DNA of 64,000 nucleotides from Aquabacterium humicola (GTDB taxonomy: Bacteria > Pseudomonadota > Gammaproteobacteria > Burkholderiales > Burkholderiaceae_C). Where the stretch lies: positions 1,116,001-1,180,000 of the forward strand of contig NZ_JARGNB010000001.1 of assembly GCF_030167915.1 (NCBI RefSeq). Reading direction: 5' to 3'. Position numbers and translations under genes: made by a program. A model generated the notes under the pieces. The model did not search any database and was not told the DNA's origin. It worked only from the letters and a program-made list of their open reading frames with translations. Positions 27,849-35,895 of the stretch are shown here, piece by piece (the first letter of the stretch is position 1; every line of letters starts with the position of its first letter).

Positions 27849-28825
27849 CGGCGCAGCGTCAGGATCGCTTCCAGCCCGCCGCCCTCGCGCTTGCGCAGCA
27901 CCAGCCGTGCGCCCAGCGCGTCGGCCAGCCGCTGCACGATCGCCAACCCCAGGCCCGAGCCGCCGCGGGCCGGATCGCGCGACGCATCGATCCGCACGAA
28001 GGGCCGCAGCACGTCGGCGAGCTGCGCCTCGGGAATGCCGGGGCCGCGGTCGCGCACGGCGATCACCACCTCATCGGCGGACGGTTCCAGCGCCAGTTCG
28101 GCGTCCCCACCGCCGAACTTCAGCGCGTTGTCGAGCAGGTTGTCGACGATGCGCTTCAGCGCCAGCGGCCGCGTCGGCCAGACCAGCGCCTCGTCCGGCG
28201 GCTGCCAGGCGATCGCCTGGCCGGCATCGGCGCGCTCGCAGGCCAGCGCATCGAGCAGCCCGGCGATGTCGACCGGCTGCAGCACTTCCGTGGCCGCATG
28301 CGCGCTGCGCGCATAGGCCAGGCCCGCTTCGACGAGGCGCTGCATCTGGTCGAGGTCGGCCTGCAGCCTGTCGCGCAGCGGTTCGTCCGCCAGCTGCTCG
28401 CAGCGCAGGCGCATGCGGGTGATCGGCGTCTGCAGGTCATGCGAGATCGCGGCGAGGATCTGCACCCGTTCGGCGATGCGCTCCGCGGTCTGCTCGGCCA
28501 GGCGCTGCTGCATGGTGTTGAACGCGGTCGCGGCGGCGCGCAGCTCGCTCGGGCCCGTCTCGGGCAGCGGCGGCGCGGCCGGGTCGTCGCCGAGGCGGCG
28601 TGCCGCGTCGGCCAATGTCGCGAGCGGGCGGGTGACGAGCCGCGCGGCCACCGCCACCGCGGCGCCGATCACCAGTGCCTGCAGCAGCCAGCGCCAGCGC
28701 GCATCGGCGTCGAGGCGGATGGCCGCTTCGCGCATCACCAGCCAGCCCGACAGCCCGTACGCCGCCAGCAGGCCGGTCACCAGCACCAGCGCCACCCTGC
28801 CCCGCAAAGTACGCGGCCAGGCCAT
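27830..28825 (-). CDS. EnvZ-type sensor histidine kinase with very short sensor region
   Basis: Membrane kinase of 331 aa, partner of the adjacent OmpR-type regulator. Two membrane helices (VALVLVTGLLAAYGLSGWLV and LLQALVIGAAVAVAARLV) are separated by only about 18 residues, so there is almost no periplasmic sensor. A HAMP domain follows, then the phosphoacceptor in AAISHDLQTPITRMRL (His near 128), the N-box NLLDNALKFGG, and the G-boxes RDRGPGIPE and GGSGLGLAIV. The start overlaps the regulator stop; either ATG 28825 (TGATG) or GTG 28828 (GTGA) would be coupled. The signal may be intramembrane or come from a partner protein. Confidence 0.9.
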   Translation of the reverse strand: MAWPRTLRGRVALVLVTGLLAAYGLSGWLVMREAAIRLDADARWRWLLQALVIGAAVAVAARLVTRPLATLADAARRLGDDPAAPPLPETGPSELRAAATAFNTMQQRLAEQTAERIAERVQILAAISHDLQTPITRMRLRCEQLADEPLRDRLQADLDQMQRLVEAGLAYARSAHAATEVLQPVDIAGLLDALACERADAGQAIAWQPPDEALVWPTRPLALKRIVDNLLDNALKFGGGDAELALEPSADEVVIAVRDRGPGIPEAQLADVLRPFVRIDASRDPARGGSGLGLAIVQRLADALGARLVLRKREGGGLEAILTLRRQTSSA

Positions 28826-29565
28826 CACCCCAGCGTCCCCGCCGCCTGCACCTCGGCGCAGAACACGTAGCCCTCGTTGCGCACGGTCTTGATCAGCCGC
28901 GGCTCGCGCGCATCGTCGCGCAGGCGCCGCCGCAGCCGGCTGACCAGCAGATCGATCGAGCGGTCGAAGGGGTCGGCATCGCGGCCCTGCGTCAGGGTCA
29001 GCAGCTGGTCGCGGGTCAATACGCGGTTCGCGTGGTCGAGCAGCACGCGCAGCAGGCGGTACTCGCCGCCGGTCAGCGCCACCAGCGCGCCGTCACCATC
29101 GAGCAGATGGCGCGCGGTCGTGTCCAGAGTCCAGCCGGCGAAGACCAGGCGCCGCGCATCGTGCCCCTTCTGCAGGTTCGGCGGCAGCGCGCGCGTGCGC
29201 CGCAGCACCGAGCGGATGCGCGCCAGCAGCTCGCGGCTGGCGAAGGGCTTGGCCAGGTAGTCGTCGGCGCCCATCTCGAGGCCCAGCACGCGGTCGGCCT
29301 CGTCGCCGCGCGCGCTCAGCATCAGCACCGGGATCTGCGGCGCATCGCGGCTGCGCAGCTCGCGGCACAGCGCGAGGCCGTCGTCGCCCGGCAGCATCAG
29401 GTCCAGCACGACCAGGTCGACCGGCTGCTGCGCGAGCACGCGCCGCATCTCGCGGCCGTTGCCGGCGGTGCTGATGCGGTAGCCCGCCGCGCGCAGGTAG
29501 TCGCCCAGCAGCCCGAGCAGGGCGCGGTCGTCGTCGACCAGCAGCAGGTGATCGGGGGTGGACAT
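28825..29565 (-). CDS. OmpR-family response regulator
   Basis: Two-component regulator of 246 aa. The receiver domain has the acidic pocket (LLVDDDRALLGLL), the phospho-acceptor Asp in VVLDLMLPGDDG (near 55) and the Lys in YLAKPFASREL. A winged-helix DNA-binding domain follows (LTGGEYRLLRVLL, RVLTRDQLL, DRSIDLLVSRLRRRL, IKTVRNEGYVF). It is the first gene of the pair, upstream of its kinase, and is divergent from the DUF2147 gene, a likely target together with itself. Confidence 0.93.
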   Translation of the reverse strand: MSTPDHLLLVDDDRALLGLLGDYLRAAGYRISTAGNGREMRRVLAQQPVDLVVLDLMLPGDDGLALCRELRSRDAPQIPVLMLSARGDEADRVLGLEMGADDYLAKPFASRELLARIRSVLRRTRALPPNLQKGHDARRLVFAGWTLDTTARHLLDGDGALVALTGGEYRLLRVLLDHANRVLTRDQLLTLTQGRDADPFDRSIDLLVSRLRRRLRDDAREPRLIKTVRNEGYVFCAEVQAAGTLG

Positions 29566-29607
29566 CGGGCCGTGAGCGTAGGCCGCCGGAACCCCGGCGG
29601 CGCGGCC

Positions 29608-29625
29608 GTTTGTATCGCAGTTTGT
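29608..29625. promoter_or_regulatory. Direct repeat GTTTGT in the regulator/DUF2147 divergent region
   Basis: GTTTGT occurs at 29608-29613 and 29620-29625, 12 bases apart, in an AT-richer patch of the 171-base gap between the divergent regulator and DUF2147 genes. OmpR-family regulators bind direct repeats about one helical turn apart, so it may be the autoregulatory site. Confidence 0.35.
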
Positions 29626-29736
29626 CTGTACCGCCGCACGACACGCGCTGCGACCGGCGCGGGGGTCGCCGAACACATCGGCGATACGGCCGGCCGCTGC
29701 AATGCGGGCTCGTCGATCCCTTTCCGGAGCCCTGCA

Positions 29737-30231
29737 ATGACCAAGACCTCTTCCAACCTCACGATGCGCGCCGCCGCGACCTTGCTGCTGTCGCTGGCCG
29801 CGCTGACCGCGTTCAGCGCCGCGCACGCCGCCGACCCGCGTGGCCGCTACATCACCGCCAGCGGCAACCTCGAGGTCGAGGTCGCGCCCTGCGGGGAGGC
29901 CTGGTGCGGCACCGTCACCCGCGTGCTGGCGAACCGCTCGATGAGCGGCAGCGGCGCGATGCAGGCCGCCGACGGCCGCGACCCGATGGGCTTGGGCGTC
30001 CTGAAGGACTTCGTGCCGACCGCGTTCGACGCCCCCGCCGCGGACGGCACGCCGCAGCCGACACAGTGGCGCGGCGAGATCTACAACCGCGAGAACGGCA
30101 AGCACTACAGCGCCCTGATGTCGCTGGACGAACGCGGCGACCTCGTGCTGCGCCCCTACGTCGTGCTGCCGCTGTTCGGCAAGACGCAACTGTGGACACG
30201 GGTGGCCGCCTCGGCCACCGCGACGCGCTGA
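29737..30231 (+). CDS. Exported DUF2147-family protein
   Basis: Protein of 164 aa with a signal peptide ending SAAHA|ADP. The mature part is a lipocalin-like beta-barrel of the DUF2147 type: GRYITASGNLEVEVAPCGEAWCGTV, then WRGEIYNRENGKHYSALMSL and ending KTQLWTRV (each quoted separately in the gene). The paired cysteines in APCGEAWCG are characteristic. DUF2147 proteins are often induced by envelope or acid stress, but their ligand is unknown. GGAG lies ahead of ATG 29737. The DipZ-like gene follows after 15 bases, probably in one transcript. Confidence 0.85.
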   Translation: MTKTSSNLTMRAAATLLLSLAALTAFSAAHAADPRGRYITASGNLEVEVAPCGEAWCGTVTRVLANRSMSGSGAMQAADGRDPMGLGVLKDFVPTAFDAPAADGTPQPTQWRGEIYNRENGKHYSALMSLDERGDLVLRPYVVLPLFGKTQLWTRVAASATATR

Positions 30232-30246
30232 AGGCGGGCGCCAACC

Positions 30247-31494
30247 ATGACCGACACCCTTCCCGCGTGGAACCTCGCGCTGGCCGCCGCGGCCGGCGTC
30301 GCGACGATCGCCAGCCCCTGCGTGCTGCCGGTGCTGCCGCTGCTGCTGGGGGCCGGCAGCGGCGGGCCGGCGGCGGCGCGCGCCCGACGCTGGCGGCCGC
30401 TGGCGCTGGTCGCCGGCTTCGTGCTCGGCTTCGTCGCCCTGGCGCTGGCCTTCGGCGCCTCGGCGCAGGTGCTGGGCGTGCCGGCCGAACATGTGCGCCA
30501 GGGCGGCGCGCTGCTGCTGATGCTGGCCGGCCTGGCGATGGCCTGGCCGGCGCTGGGCGCGCGCCTCTTCGCACCGGCCGAACGGCTGGCCGAAGCGCTG
30601 CAGCGGCGGCTGCCGATCGCGCCCCAGGGCCTGACCGGTGCGGCCTTGCTGGGCCTGGCGCTCGGCGTCGTCTGGGCGCCCTGCGCCGGCCCGGTGCTGG
30701 CCGCGATCCTCGGCCTGCTGGCCGGTGCGCAGCGCGCCGAAGCCGCGCCGCTGCTCACCGCCTATGCGATCGGCGCCGGTGTGCCGATGCTGGCGATCAG
30801 CGGCGGCGCCGGCTGGATGCTGGCGCGGCTGAAGCCGGTGGCGCGCCACGCCGTGGCGGTGCGGCGCGCGCTCGGCGCGCTGGTGGTCGCGACGGCGGCC
30901 GCGATGCTCGCGCAGGTCGATGCCCAGGCCACCGCGTGGCTCGCGCAGCGACTCTCGTCCCTCTCATCCGTGAGCGAACGCCTGGCCACGACGATCGCGC
31001 TGCCCGATGCCGAAGCCGCATCCGGGCGCGGGGCCGGCCTCGGCAGCCCGGCCCCGGACTTCACCGGCATCGAGGCCTGGCTGAACACCGACGCGCCGCT
31101 GACGATGCCAGGGCTGCGCGGCAAGGTCGTGCTGCTGGACTTCTGGACCTTCGGCTGCATCAACTGCGTGCGCACGCTGCCCCAGCTGCGCGAATGGCAC
31201 CGGCGCTACGCCGACCGCGGCCTGGTGATCGTCGGCGTGCACACCCCGGAGTTCGCGCACGAACGGCCGCTGGCTGCGCTGCAGGCCGCCGTGCGCCGCC
31301 ACGCGCTGGCCTATCCCGTCGCGCAGGACAACGGCTTCAGGACCTGGAACGCCCACGGCGTGACGGCCTGGCCGACGCAGATCCTGATCGACCGCCGCGG
31401 CCGCATCGCGCTGCGCCACATCGGCGAGGGCGACGAGGCGCTGATCGAGCGCCGCATCGAGGACCTGCTGGCCGAGCCACCCCCCGCGCCGTGA
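30247..31494 (+). CDS. DipZ-like CcdA/thioredoxin fusion protein
   Basis: Protein of 415 aa joining a CcdA/DsbD-type electron-transfer membrane domain to a periplasmic TlpA-like thioredoxin domain. The membrane part (about 1-235) holds the paired cysteines in SPCVLPVLP and APCAGPVLA that carry electrons across the membrane. The C-terminal domain has the redox motif FGCINCVR near 303 with WPTQILIDRRGR and the cis-Pro region. The fusion resembles DipZ of actinobacteria rather than three-domain DsbD, as the N-terminal DsbD alpha domain is missing. It probably passes cytoplasmic reducing power to periplasmic proteins. Confidence 0.88.
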   Translation: MTDTLPAWNLALAAAAGVATIASPCVLPVLPLLLGAGSGGPAAARARRWRPLALVAGFVLGFVALALAFGASAQVLGVPAEHVRQGGALLLMLAGLAMAWPALGARLFAPAERLAEALQRRLPIAPQGLTGAALLGLALGVVWAPCAGPVLAAILGLLAGAQRAEAAPLLTAYAIGAGVPMLAISGGAGWMLARLKPVARHAVAVRRALGALVVATAAAMLAQVDAQATAWLAQRLSSLSSVSERLATTIALPDAEAASGRGAGLGSPAPDFTGIEAWLNTDAPLTMPGLRGKVVLLDFWTFGCINCVRTLPQLREWHRRYADRGLVIVGVHTPEFAHERPLAALQAAVRRHALAYPVAQDNGFRTWNAHGVTAWPTQILIDRRGRIALRHIGEGDEALIERRIEDLLAEPPPAP

Positions 31495-31563
31495 CTCCTT
31501 CGGCCGCGCACCGGCGCGGCGGCAGGCGGCAGCACATTCTGCGGCCTGGGTTACCCGCGACCG

Positions 31564-31593
31564 TTGGAAGTTCGGCGGGGCTGCGGCAAGAAT
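31564..31593 (+). promoter_or_regulatory. Putative promoter of rocF (TTGGAA - 18 bp - AAGAAT)
   Basis: TTGGAA (31564-31569) and AAGAAT (31588-31593) are 18 bases apart. The -10 ends 8 bases before the arginase ATG and no Shine-Dalgarno sequence is present, predicting a leaderless or nearly leaderless mRNA. Confidence 0.45.
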
Positions 31594-31601
31594 GCGGCCC
31601 C

Positions 31602-32516
31602 ATGAACAAGCGAGTCACCCTGATCGGCGCGCCGACCGACATCGGCGCAGGCAGCCGCGGCGCCAGCATGGGCCCGGAGGCGCTGCGCGTCGCCAACATC
31701 GGCCCGATCCTCGAGAGCCACGGCCTCGAGGTGGTGGACCGCGGCAACCTGATCGGCCCGGCCAACCCCTGGCAGACGCCGGTCGAGGGCTACCGCCACC
31801 TCGCCGAGGTGGTCGAGTGGAACCGCCTGGTGCACGAGGCGGTGCATGCGGAGCTCAAGCTCGGCCGGCTGCCGATCCTGCTCGGCGGCGACCATTGCCT
31901 GGGCCTGGGCTCGATCAGCGCGGTGGCGCGCCATTGCCGCGAAGCCGGCAAGAAGCTGCGCGTGCTGTGGCTGGACGCGCATGCCGACTTCAATACCAGC
32001 GAGCTGACGCCCAGCGGCAACGTGCACGGCATGCCGGTGGCCTGCCTGTGCGGCTACGGCCCCAAGGAACTGATCGAGATCGGCGGCCAGGTGCCCGCGG
32101 TGAATCCGAAGTGGATCCGGCAGATCGGCATCCGCTCGGTCGATGCCGGCGAGAAGCGCTTCGTGCACCAGGTGGGCCTCGAGGTCTTCGACATGCGCTA
32201 CATCGACGAGATGGGCATGCGGCACACGATGGAGCTGGCGCTGGCGACGATGGACGCCAACACCCACCTGCACGTGAGCTTCGACGTCGACTTCCTCGAC
32301 CCGGACGTGGCGCCCGGTGTCGGCACCACCGTCAAGGGCGGGCCGACCTACCGCGAGGCGCAGCTGTGCATGGAGATGATCGCCGACTCGGGCGCGATGG
32401 CCTCGCTCGATGTCATGGAGCTGAATCCGGCCCTGGATGTGCGCAATGCGACGGCGCATGTGGCCGTCGACCTGATCGAGAGCCTGTTCGGCAAGAGCAC
32501 CTTGATGCGGGCCTGA
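31602..32516 (+). CDS. rocF: Arginase
   Basis: Manganese-dependent ureohydrolase of 304 aa cleaving arginine to ornithine and urea. The metal ligands are in GGDHCLGLGS, WLDAHADFNT and SFDVDFLDPDVAPG; the substrate Glu position lies in the SLDVMELNPALD region. It begins KRVTLIGAPTDIGAGSRGASMGPEAL, typical of bacterial arginases rather than agmatinases. With CtlX and the large glutamate dehydrogenase elsewhere in the window, the organism seems able to use arginine as nitrogen and carbon source. The Lrp-type regulator gene converges on it. Confidence 0.95.
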   Translation: MNKRVTLIGAPTDIGAGSRGASMGPEALRVANIGPILESHGLEVVDRGNLIGPANPWQTPVEGYRHLAEVVEWNRLVHEAVHAELKLGRLPILLGGDHCLGLGSISAVARHCREAGKKLRVLWLDAHADFNTSELTPSGNVHGMPVACLCGYGPKELIEIGGQVPAVNPKWIRQIGIRSVDAGEKRFVHQVGLEVFDMRYIDEMGMRHTMELALATMDANTHLHVSFDVDFLDPDVAPGVGTTVKGGPTYREAQLCMEMIADSGAMASLDVMELNPALDVRNATAHVAVDLIESLFGKSTLMRA

Positions 32517-32535
32517 GGGCCCGCCACGCGGGCCC
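32517..32535 (+). terminator. Hairpin terminator after rocF
   Basis: GGGCCCGC (32517-32524) and GCGGGCCC (32528-32535) form a perfect 8-bp stem with loop CAC, right after the rocF stop, followed by GTTATT. It ends one base before the stop of the convergent Lrp-type gene. The T-tract is short, so termination may be partial. Confidence 0.6.
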
Positions 32536-32536
32536 G

Positions 32537-32959
32537 TTATTCCCGCTCCACCCGCAGCACCGGCATCGTCGTCACGTCCGCCACGCCGTCGAGCCGCGCC
32601 ACCGCGTCGCGGTGGGCGTTGAGCTCGCTCATCGAAGCCACCGCCAGCTCGACCACCAGGTCGATCTCGCCCGACACCGAGTAGCAGCGCCGCGTGCCCG
32701 TCATCGCATTGATGCGCCGGATCGTGTCCGGCAGGGGTGTGCGCAGCAGCCGCAGCAGCAGGAAGGCGCGCACGCCGGCCGGCGCCAGGTCGTCGGCCAG
32801 CTCGGCCCGATAACCGCGGATCACGCCGGCGGCCTCGAGCTTGGCGATGCGCTCGCGCACCGAGCTGCGCGCCAGGCCGACCTCGGCCGCGATCGTCTTC
32901 AGCGGCAGACGCGCGTCGCGGGTCAGCAGGTTCAGCAGCTGGCGGTCCTTGTCGTCCAT
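32537..32959 (-). CDS. Lrp/AsnC-family transcriptional regulator
   Basis: Regulator of 140 aa with an N-terminal helix-turn-helix (MDDKDRQLLNLLTRDARLPL, then TIAAEVGLARSSVRERIAKLE) and a C-terminal RAM ligand domain (CYSVSGEIDLVVELAV). Such proteins usually sense an amino acid and control a nearby catabolic gene. It sits between arginase (convergent) and RidA (divergent); RidA, which removes reactive imine intermediates of amino acid metabolism, is the likely target. The ATG ending at 32959 places the helix-turn-helix at the usual distance. Confidence 0.9.
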   Translation of the reverse strand: MDDKDRQLLNLLTRDARLPLKTIAAEVGLARSSVRERIAKLEAAGVIRGYRAELADDLAPAGVRAFLLLRLLRTPLPDTIRRINAMTGTRRCYSVSGEIDLVVELAVASMSELNAHRDAVARLDGVADVTTMPVLRVERE

Positions 32960-33046
32960 GCGGGGGTGGCGGTTCGGCGATGAAAGTGGCGGTGCAGGCC
33001 GTTCAAACGGCGGCCGCGCCACGCGCGGCGCCGTGACACGATGCAC

Positions 33047-33056
33047 CGATGCATCG
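33047..33056. promoter_or_regulatory. Perfect palindrome CGATGCATCG between the Lrp-type regulator and RidA genes
   Basis: A 10-bp perfect palindrome preceded by a near copy of one half (CGATGCAC at 33039-33046) in the divergent region. It could be an operator for the neighbouring Lrp-type regulator. If RidA starts at ATG 33049, the start codon lies within it. Confidence 0.35.
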
Positions 33057-33069
33057 TAGAGCAGCCGCC

Positions 33070-33540
33070 ATGGGCCTTCTTGCCGCCTCCTCCGCCGGTG
33101 TCAGCGCCGGTGCCAGCGCCGGTGCCAGCGCCGGCGCCAGCGTCCCTGCCGACGCCGCAACGCCGCCGCGTGCCACGCACCGCGCGCACCACCCCACCGC
33201 GGTCTCGTACTGCCAGGCCCACGAGGTGCGCGGCGCGACGCGCTGGCTGTACGTGAGCGGCCAGGTGCCCGCCGATGCCGAGGGCCGGGTGCCCGCCGAC
33301 TTCCGCAGCCAGGCGCGCCTCGCGTGGGCCAACGTCGAGGCGCAGCTGAAGGCCGCCGGCATGGGCTTCGACGACCTGGTTAAGGTCACCGTGTACCTCG
33401 CCGACAGAAAGTGGCGCCAGCAGAACTACGAGGTGCGCCACGAGGTGCTCGGCGGCCGCACGCCGGCGCTGACGATCCTCATCGCGGGCATCTACGACGA
33501 GGCCTGGCTGCTGGAGATCGAGGCGGTGGCGGCGGCATGA
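33070..33540 (+). CDS. RidA-family (YjgF) imine deaminase
   Basis: RidA/YjgF/UK114-fold protein. The core (about 130 residues) starts near HHPTAVSYCQAHEVRGATRWLYVSGQVPAD and ends ILIAGIYDEAWLLEIEAVA (quoted in parts); the conserved DDLVKVTVYLAD is present. The family hydrolyses reactive enamine/imine intermediates. Length is 156 aa because of a low-complexity Ser/Ala/Gly N-terminus encoded by four 12-bp repeats. ATG 33070 and ATG 33049 are both possible, and neither has a good ribosome-binding site, so the N-terminus is uncertain. The stop overlaps the next ATG (ATGA). Confidence 0.8.
   Translation: MGLLAASSAGVSAGASAGASAGASVPADAATPPRATHRAHHPTAVSYCQAHEVRGATRWLYVSGQVPADAEGRVPADFRSQARLAWANVEAQLKAAGMGFDDLVKVTVYLADRKWRQQNYEVRHEVLGGRTPALTILIAGIYDEAWLLEIEAVAAA
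33094..33141. repeat. Four 12-bp tandem repeats in the RidA gene
   Basis: The unit GCCGGTGTCAGC/GCCGGTGCCAGC occurs four times in a row (33094, 33106, 33118, 33130), encoding repeated AG-V/A-S. Being a multiple of three, copy changes would keep the frame and alter only the N-terminal extension. Confidence 0.85.
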
Positions 33541-34445
33541 AGCCGGTCGGCATCGCACTGGCGCTGCTGGCCGCGGCCGTGATCGCCGCCGAACCGCCGC
33601 AGCCGCGCCGCTGGACACCCGAGGCGATCGCCAGCGACGAGTACGAATCGTCGCCCACTTTCTCGCCCGACGGCCGCGAGCTGATCTTCATGCGCGCCGA
33701 CCCGAGCTTCAGACGCTACCGCCTGCTGCTGTCGCGCTGCGTCGACGGCCGCTGGACCGCCCCCGAGCCACCGCCCTTCGCCGCCCCTTCGTCGGTCAGG
33801 CCGGTGAACGAAGGCGACCCCTTCATCAGCGCCGACGGCCGGCGGCTGTACTTCATCTCGACCCGTCCTGACCCGCCTGAGCGCCCGCCCGGCCGCGACG
33901 ACTTCGACATCTGGCGTGTGCACCGGCAGCCCGACGGCGCCTGGGGCACGCCGCAGCGCCTGCCGGCGCCGGTGAACTCGAACGCCTCCGAACTGCTGCC
34001 GCGCGAAGACGCGCAAGGCCACTTGCTGTTCGGTTCCCATCGCCCCGGCGGCTTCGGCCAGGGCGACATCTGGCGCGCGAAGCCGCAGAGCAAGGACGGC
34101 AGCCGCTGGTCGGTCGCCAACCTCGGCGCGCCGATCAGCAGCGCGGCCAACGAGTACGAGGCCGAGCTGTCCCGCGACGGCCGCACGCTGGTGCTGGTGG
34201 TCGACCGCGGCGACCGCTCGCACCTGGTGCGCTTCACGCTCGATGCAGCGGGCCGCTGGGTCGACAAAGGCCGCGTGCCGGCGCGCCCCGACGTGTTCCA
34301 GGTCGGCCCGCTGCTGTCGCCGCGCGCCGAGCGCCTGCTGTTCGCGCAGGCCGACGGCGCGCAACCCACGCGGTCCGGCGAGCTGTTCCTGATCGACCTG
34401 GTGCCGAACGCCACCGAGGACTGGCCGCCGCGCTGCGGGTCCTGA
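33537..34445 (+). CDS. Exported WD40-like (PD40) beta-propeller protein
   Basis: Protein of 302 aa with a signal peptide (PVGIALALLAAAVIAAE) and several PD40/TolB-like blades: SPTFSPDGRELIFMRAD, DPFISADGRRLYFIST, AELSRDGRTLVLVV and SPRAERLLFAQ. The fold matches the beta-propeller of TolB-type and OmpA-associated periplasmic proteins. No catalytic domain is attached and no membrane helix besides the signal is seen. Its ATG overlaps the RidA stop, so it is co-translated with RidA, an unexplained pairing of a cytoplasmic and a periplasmic protein. Confidence 0.8.
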   Translation: MKPVGIALALLAAAVIAAEPPQPRRWTPEAIASDEYESSPTFSPDGRELIFMRADPSFRRYRLLLSRCVDGRWTAPEPPPFAAPSSVRPVNEGDPFISADGRRLYFISTRPDPPERPPGRDDFDIWRVHRQPDGAWGTPQRLPAPVNSNASELLPREDAQGHLLFGSHRPGGFGQGDIWRAKPQSKDGSRWSVANLGAPISSAANEYEAELSRDGRTLVLVVDRGDRSHLVRFTLDAAGRWVDKGRVPARPDVFQVGPLLSPRAERLLFAQADGAQPTRSGELFLIDLVPNATEDWPPRCGS

Positions 34446-34453
34446 TCCGACCG

Positions 34454-34482
34454 TCGAACATTGGACGATCAGTCTCGTTCGA
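34454..34482. promoter_or_regulatory. Inverted repeat TCGAAC-N17-GTTCGA upstream of the AhpD-like gene
   Basis: TCGAAC (34454-34459) and GTTCGA (34477-34482) are perfect complements within the 124-base gap, which is AT-richer than its surroundings and also repeats TGGAC. It could be an operator for a regulator encoded elsewhere. Confidence 0.3.
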
Positions 34483-34569
34483 TGGACTGAACGGCACCTT
34501 TCGTCGACCTGCGCGACCCACACTGGCTCCCGTGCGCTGTTGCACGCCAGACATCCACGGAGAGCCTCC

Positions 34570-35118
34570 ATGTCCCGCATCCCCCTCGTCGACCCCGCCG
34601 CCACGACGCCCGACCGCGCCGCGCTGCTGCAGCAGATCCACCAGGCCTTCGGCGCCACGCCGGCGATGTTCCGCACCGTCGCGCAATCGCCGGCCGCGCT
34701 GCAGATGATGTGGAGCGCGTTCGGCGCGCTCGGCGGCGGCACGATCCCGGCGAAGCTGGGCGAGCAGATCGCCGTCGCGGTGGCCGATCGCAATGCCTGC
34801 GAATACTGCCTGGCCGCGCACACCGCGCTCGGGCGCAAGGCCGGCGCCAGCGCCGCCGAGATGGCCGCCGCGCAGGCCGGCGAGTCGGCCGATGCGAAGA
34901 CCAACGCCGCGCTGCGCTTCGCTCTGAAGCTGGTCGAGCAGCGCGGCCAGCTGGCCGACGGCGATGTGCCGGCCTTGCGCGCCGCCGGCTTCGGCGACCC
35001 CGAGATCGTCGAGATCCTCGCGCACGTGGCGCTGAACCTGTTCACGAACTACGTCAACGTCGCCTTCGCGGTGCCGGTGGATTTCCCGGCGGTGGCGCTG
35101 CGCCGCGCGAAGGGCTGA
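34570..35118 (+). CDS. Carboxymuconolactone decarboxylase-family (AhpD-like) protein
   Basis: Helical AhpD-fold protein of 182 aa. The redox motif is NACEYCLAAHTALG (about 75-88), with the CxxC and following His of peroxidase-related members that reduce peroxides through a thiol relay. It lacks features specific to true carboxymuconolactone decarboxylase. ATG 34570 follows GGAGAG at a good distance. It stands alone with its own upstream region, which has an inverted repeat. An antioxidant role is inferred from the family. Confidence 0.87.
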   Translation: MSRIPLVDPAATTPDRAALLQQIHQAFGATPAMFRTVAQSPAALQMMWSAFGALGGGTIPAKLGEQIAVAVADRNACEYCLAAHTALGRKAGASAAEMAAAQAGESADAKTNAALRFALKLVEQRGQLADGDVPALRAAGFGDPEIVEILAHVALNLFTNYVNVAFAVPVDFPAVALRRAKG

Positions 35119-35261
35119 CGGACGAGCGGCGCGGCCGGTGCGGGCGCCGCGCCGCTAGCATGCGGGGCTCCGGATCACTTCACCGCCCGCATGCCCGACG
35201 CCCACCCGGCCGAATGGCCGGCCCCGCCCCCCACGGCCGCGCCGCCGGTCGCCCGCCCGTG

Positions 35262-35891
35262 ATGACGCGCCGCGCCGCGCTGCTGCTCGCCGCGCTGTGG
35301 CCGGGCTTCGCCCGTGCGGAGGACCGCGCGCTCGAGCTGCAGCTGCAGCTGGAAGACCACGAGCGCCGCCCGCTCGCCGGCGAGGCCTTGCGCGTGGTGC
35401 TCGGCAACGGCGGCGACTGGCGTGCACCGGGCGCCGGCTATCCGCTGCGCACCGATGCGCAGGGCCGCGCCGGCTGGACCGGCACCGTGCCGCGCGAGAC
35501 GCGCATCAAGCGCTGGGTCAGCAACTACGTCGACACGCTGCTGTCGCTGCCGCAACGGGTCGACTGGATCCAGGTCGGCGTCGAGCTGCCCTTCCTCGGC
35601 ACGCCCTGCCTCTACACCACCGAGCTCGACTGGTTCGCCGACCGCTCGACCGGCGTGCACTCGACCGCCGGCGCGTGGTGGGCTGACGAGCGCGGCCGCT
35701 TCACGCGCGGCGCCGAGTGGGTCGAAGCCTCGCGCGGCTGGCGCCTGCCGCTGGCCGCGACGCAAGGCCTGCTCAGCACCACGCTCGGCCACGAGTTCGC
35801 GCACGCCAGCCTGATGCCGGCCGACGATGCACCGTCGCGCTGGCAGCTGAAGCTGCAGATCCGGCGCGCGGCCGCGCCGGTGCGGCGCTGA
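35262..35891 (+). CDS. Exported protein of unknown function
   Basis: Protein of 209 aa with a signal peptide (MTRRAALLLAALWPGFARAE). The mature part has a short Ig-like beta segment (LQLEDHERRPLAGEALRVVL, GRAGWTGTVPRETRI), then LSLPQRVDWIQVGVELPFLG and CLYTTELDWFADRS. No catalytic motif is evident. It lies four bases before a GTG-started gene for a probable outer-membrane barrel, so the two are likely co-expressed. I do not recognise the family. Confidence 0.65.
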   Translation: MTRRAALLLAALWPGFARAEDRALELQLQLEDHERRPLAGEALRVVLGNGGDWRAPGAGYPLRTDAQGRAGWTGTVPRETRIKRWVSNYVDTLLSLPQRVDWIQVGVELPFLGTPCLYTTELDWFADRSTGVHSTAGAWWADERGRFTRGAEWVEASRGWRLPLAATQGLLSTTLGHEFAHASLMPADDAPSRWQLKLQIRRAAAPVRR

Positions 35892-35895
35892 ACGC

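Noticed and set aside
33094-33141. Possible CRISPR-like repeat
   Set aside because: Repeats are 12 bp, adjacent, with no spacers and inside a coding frame.
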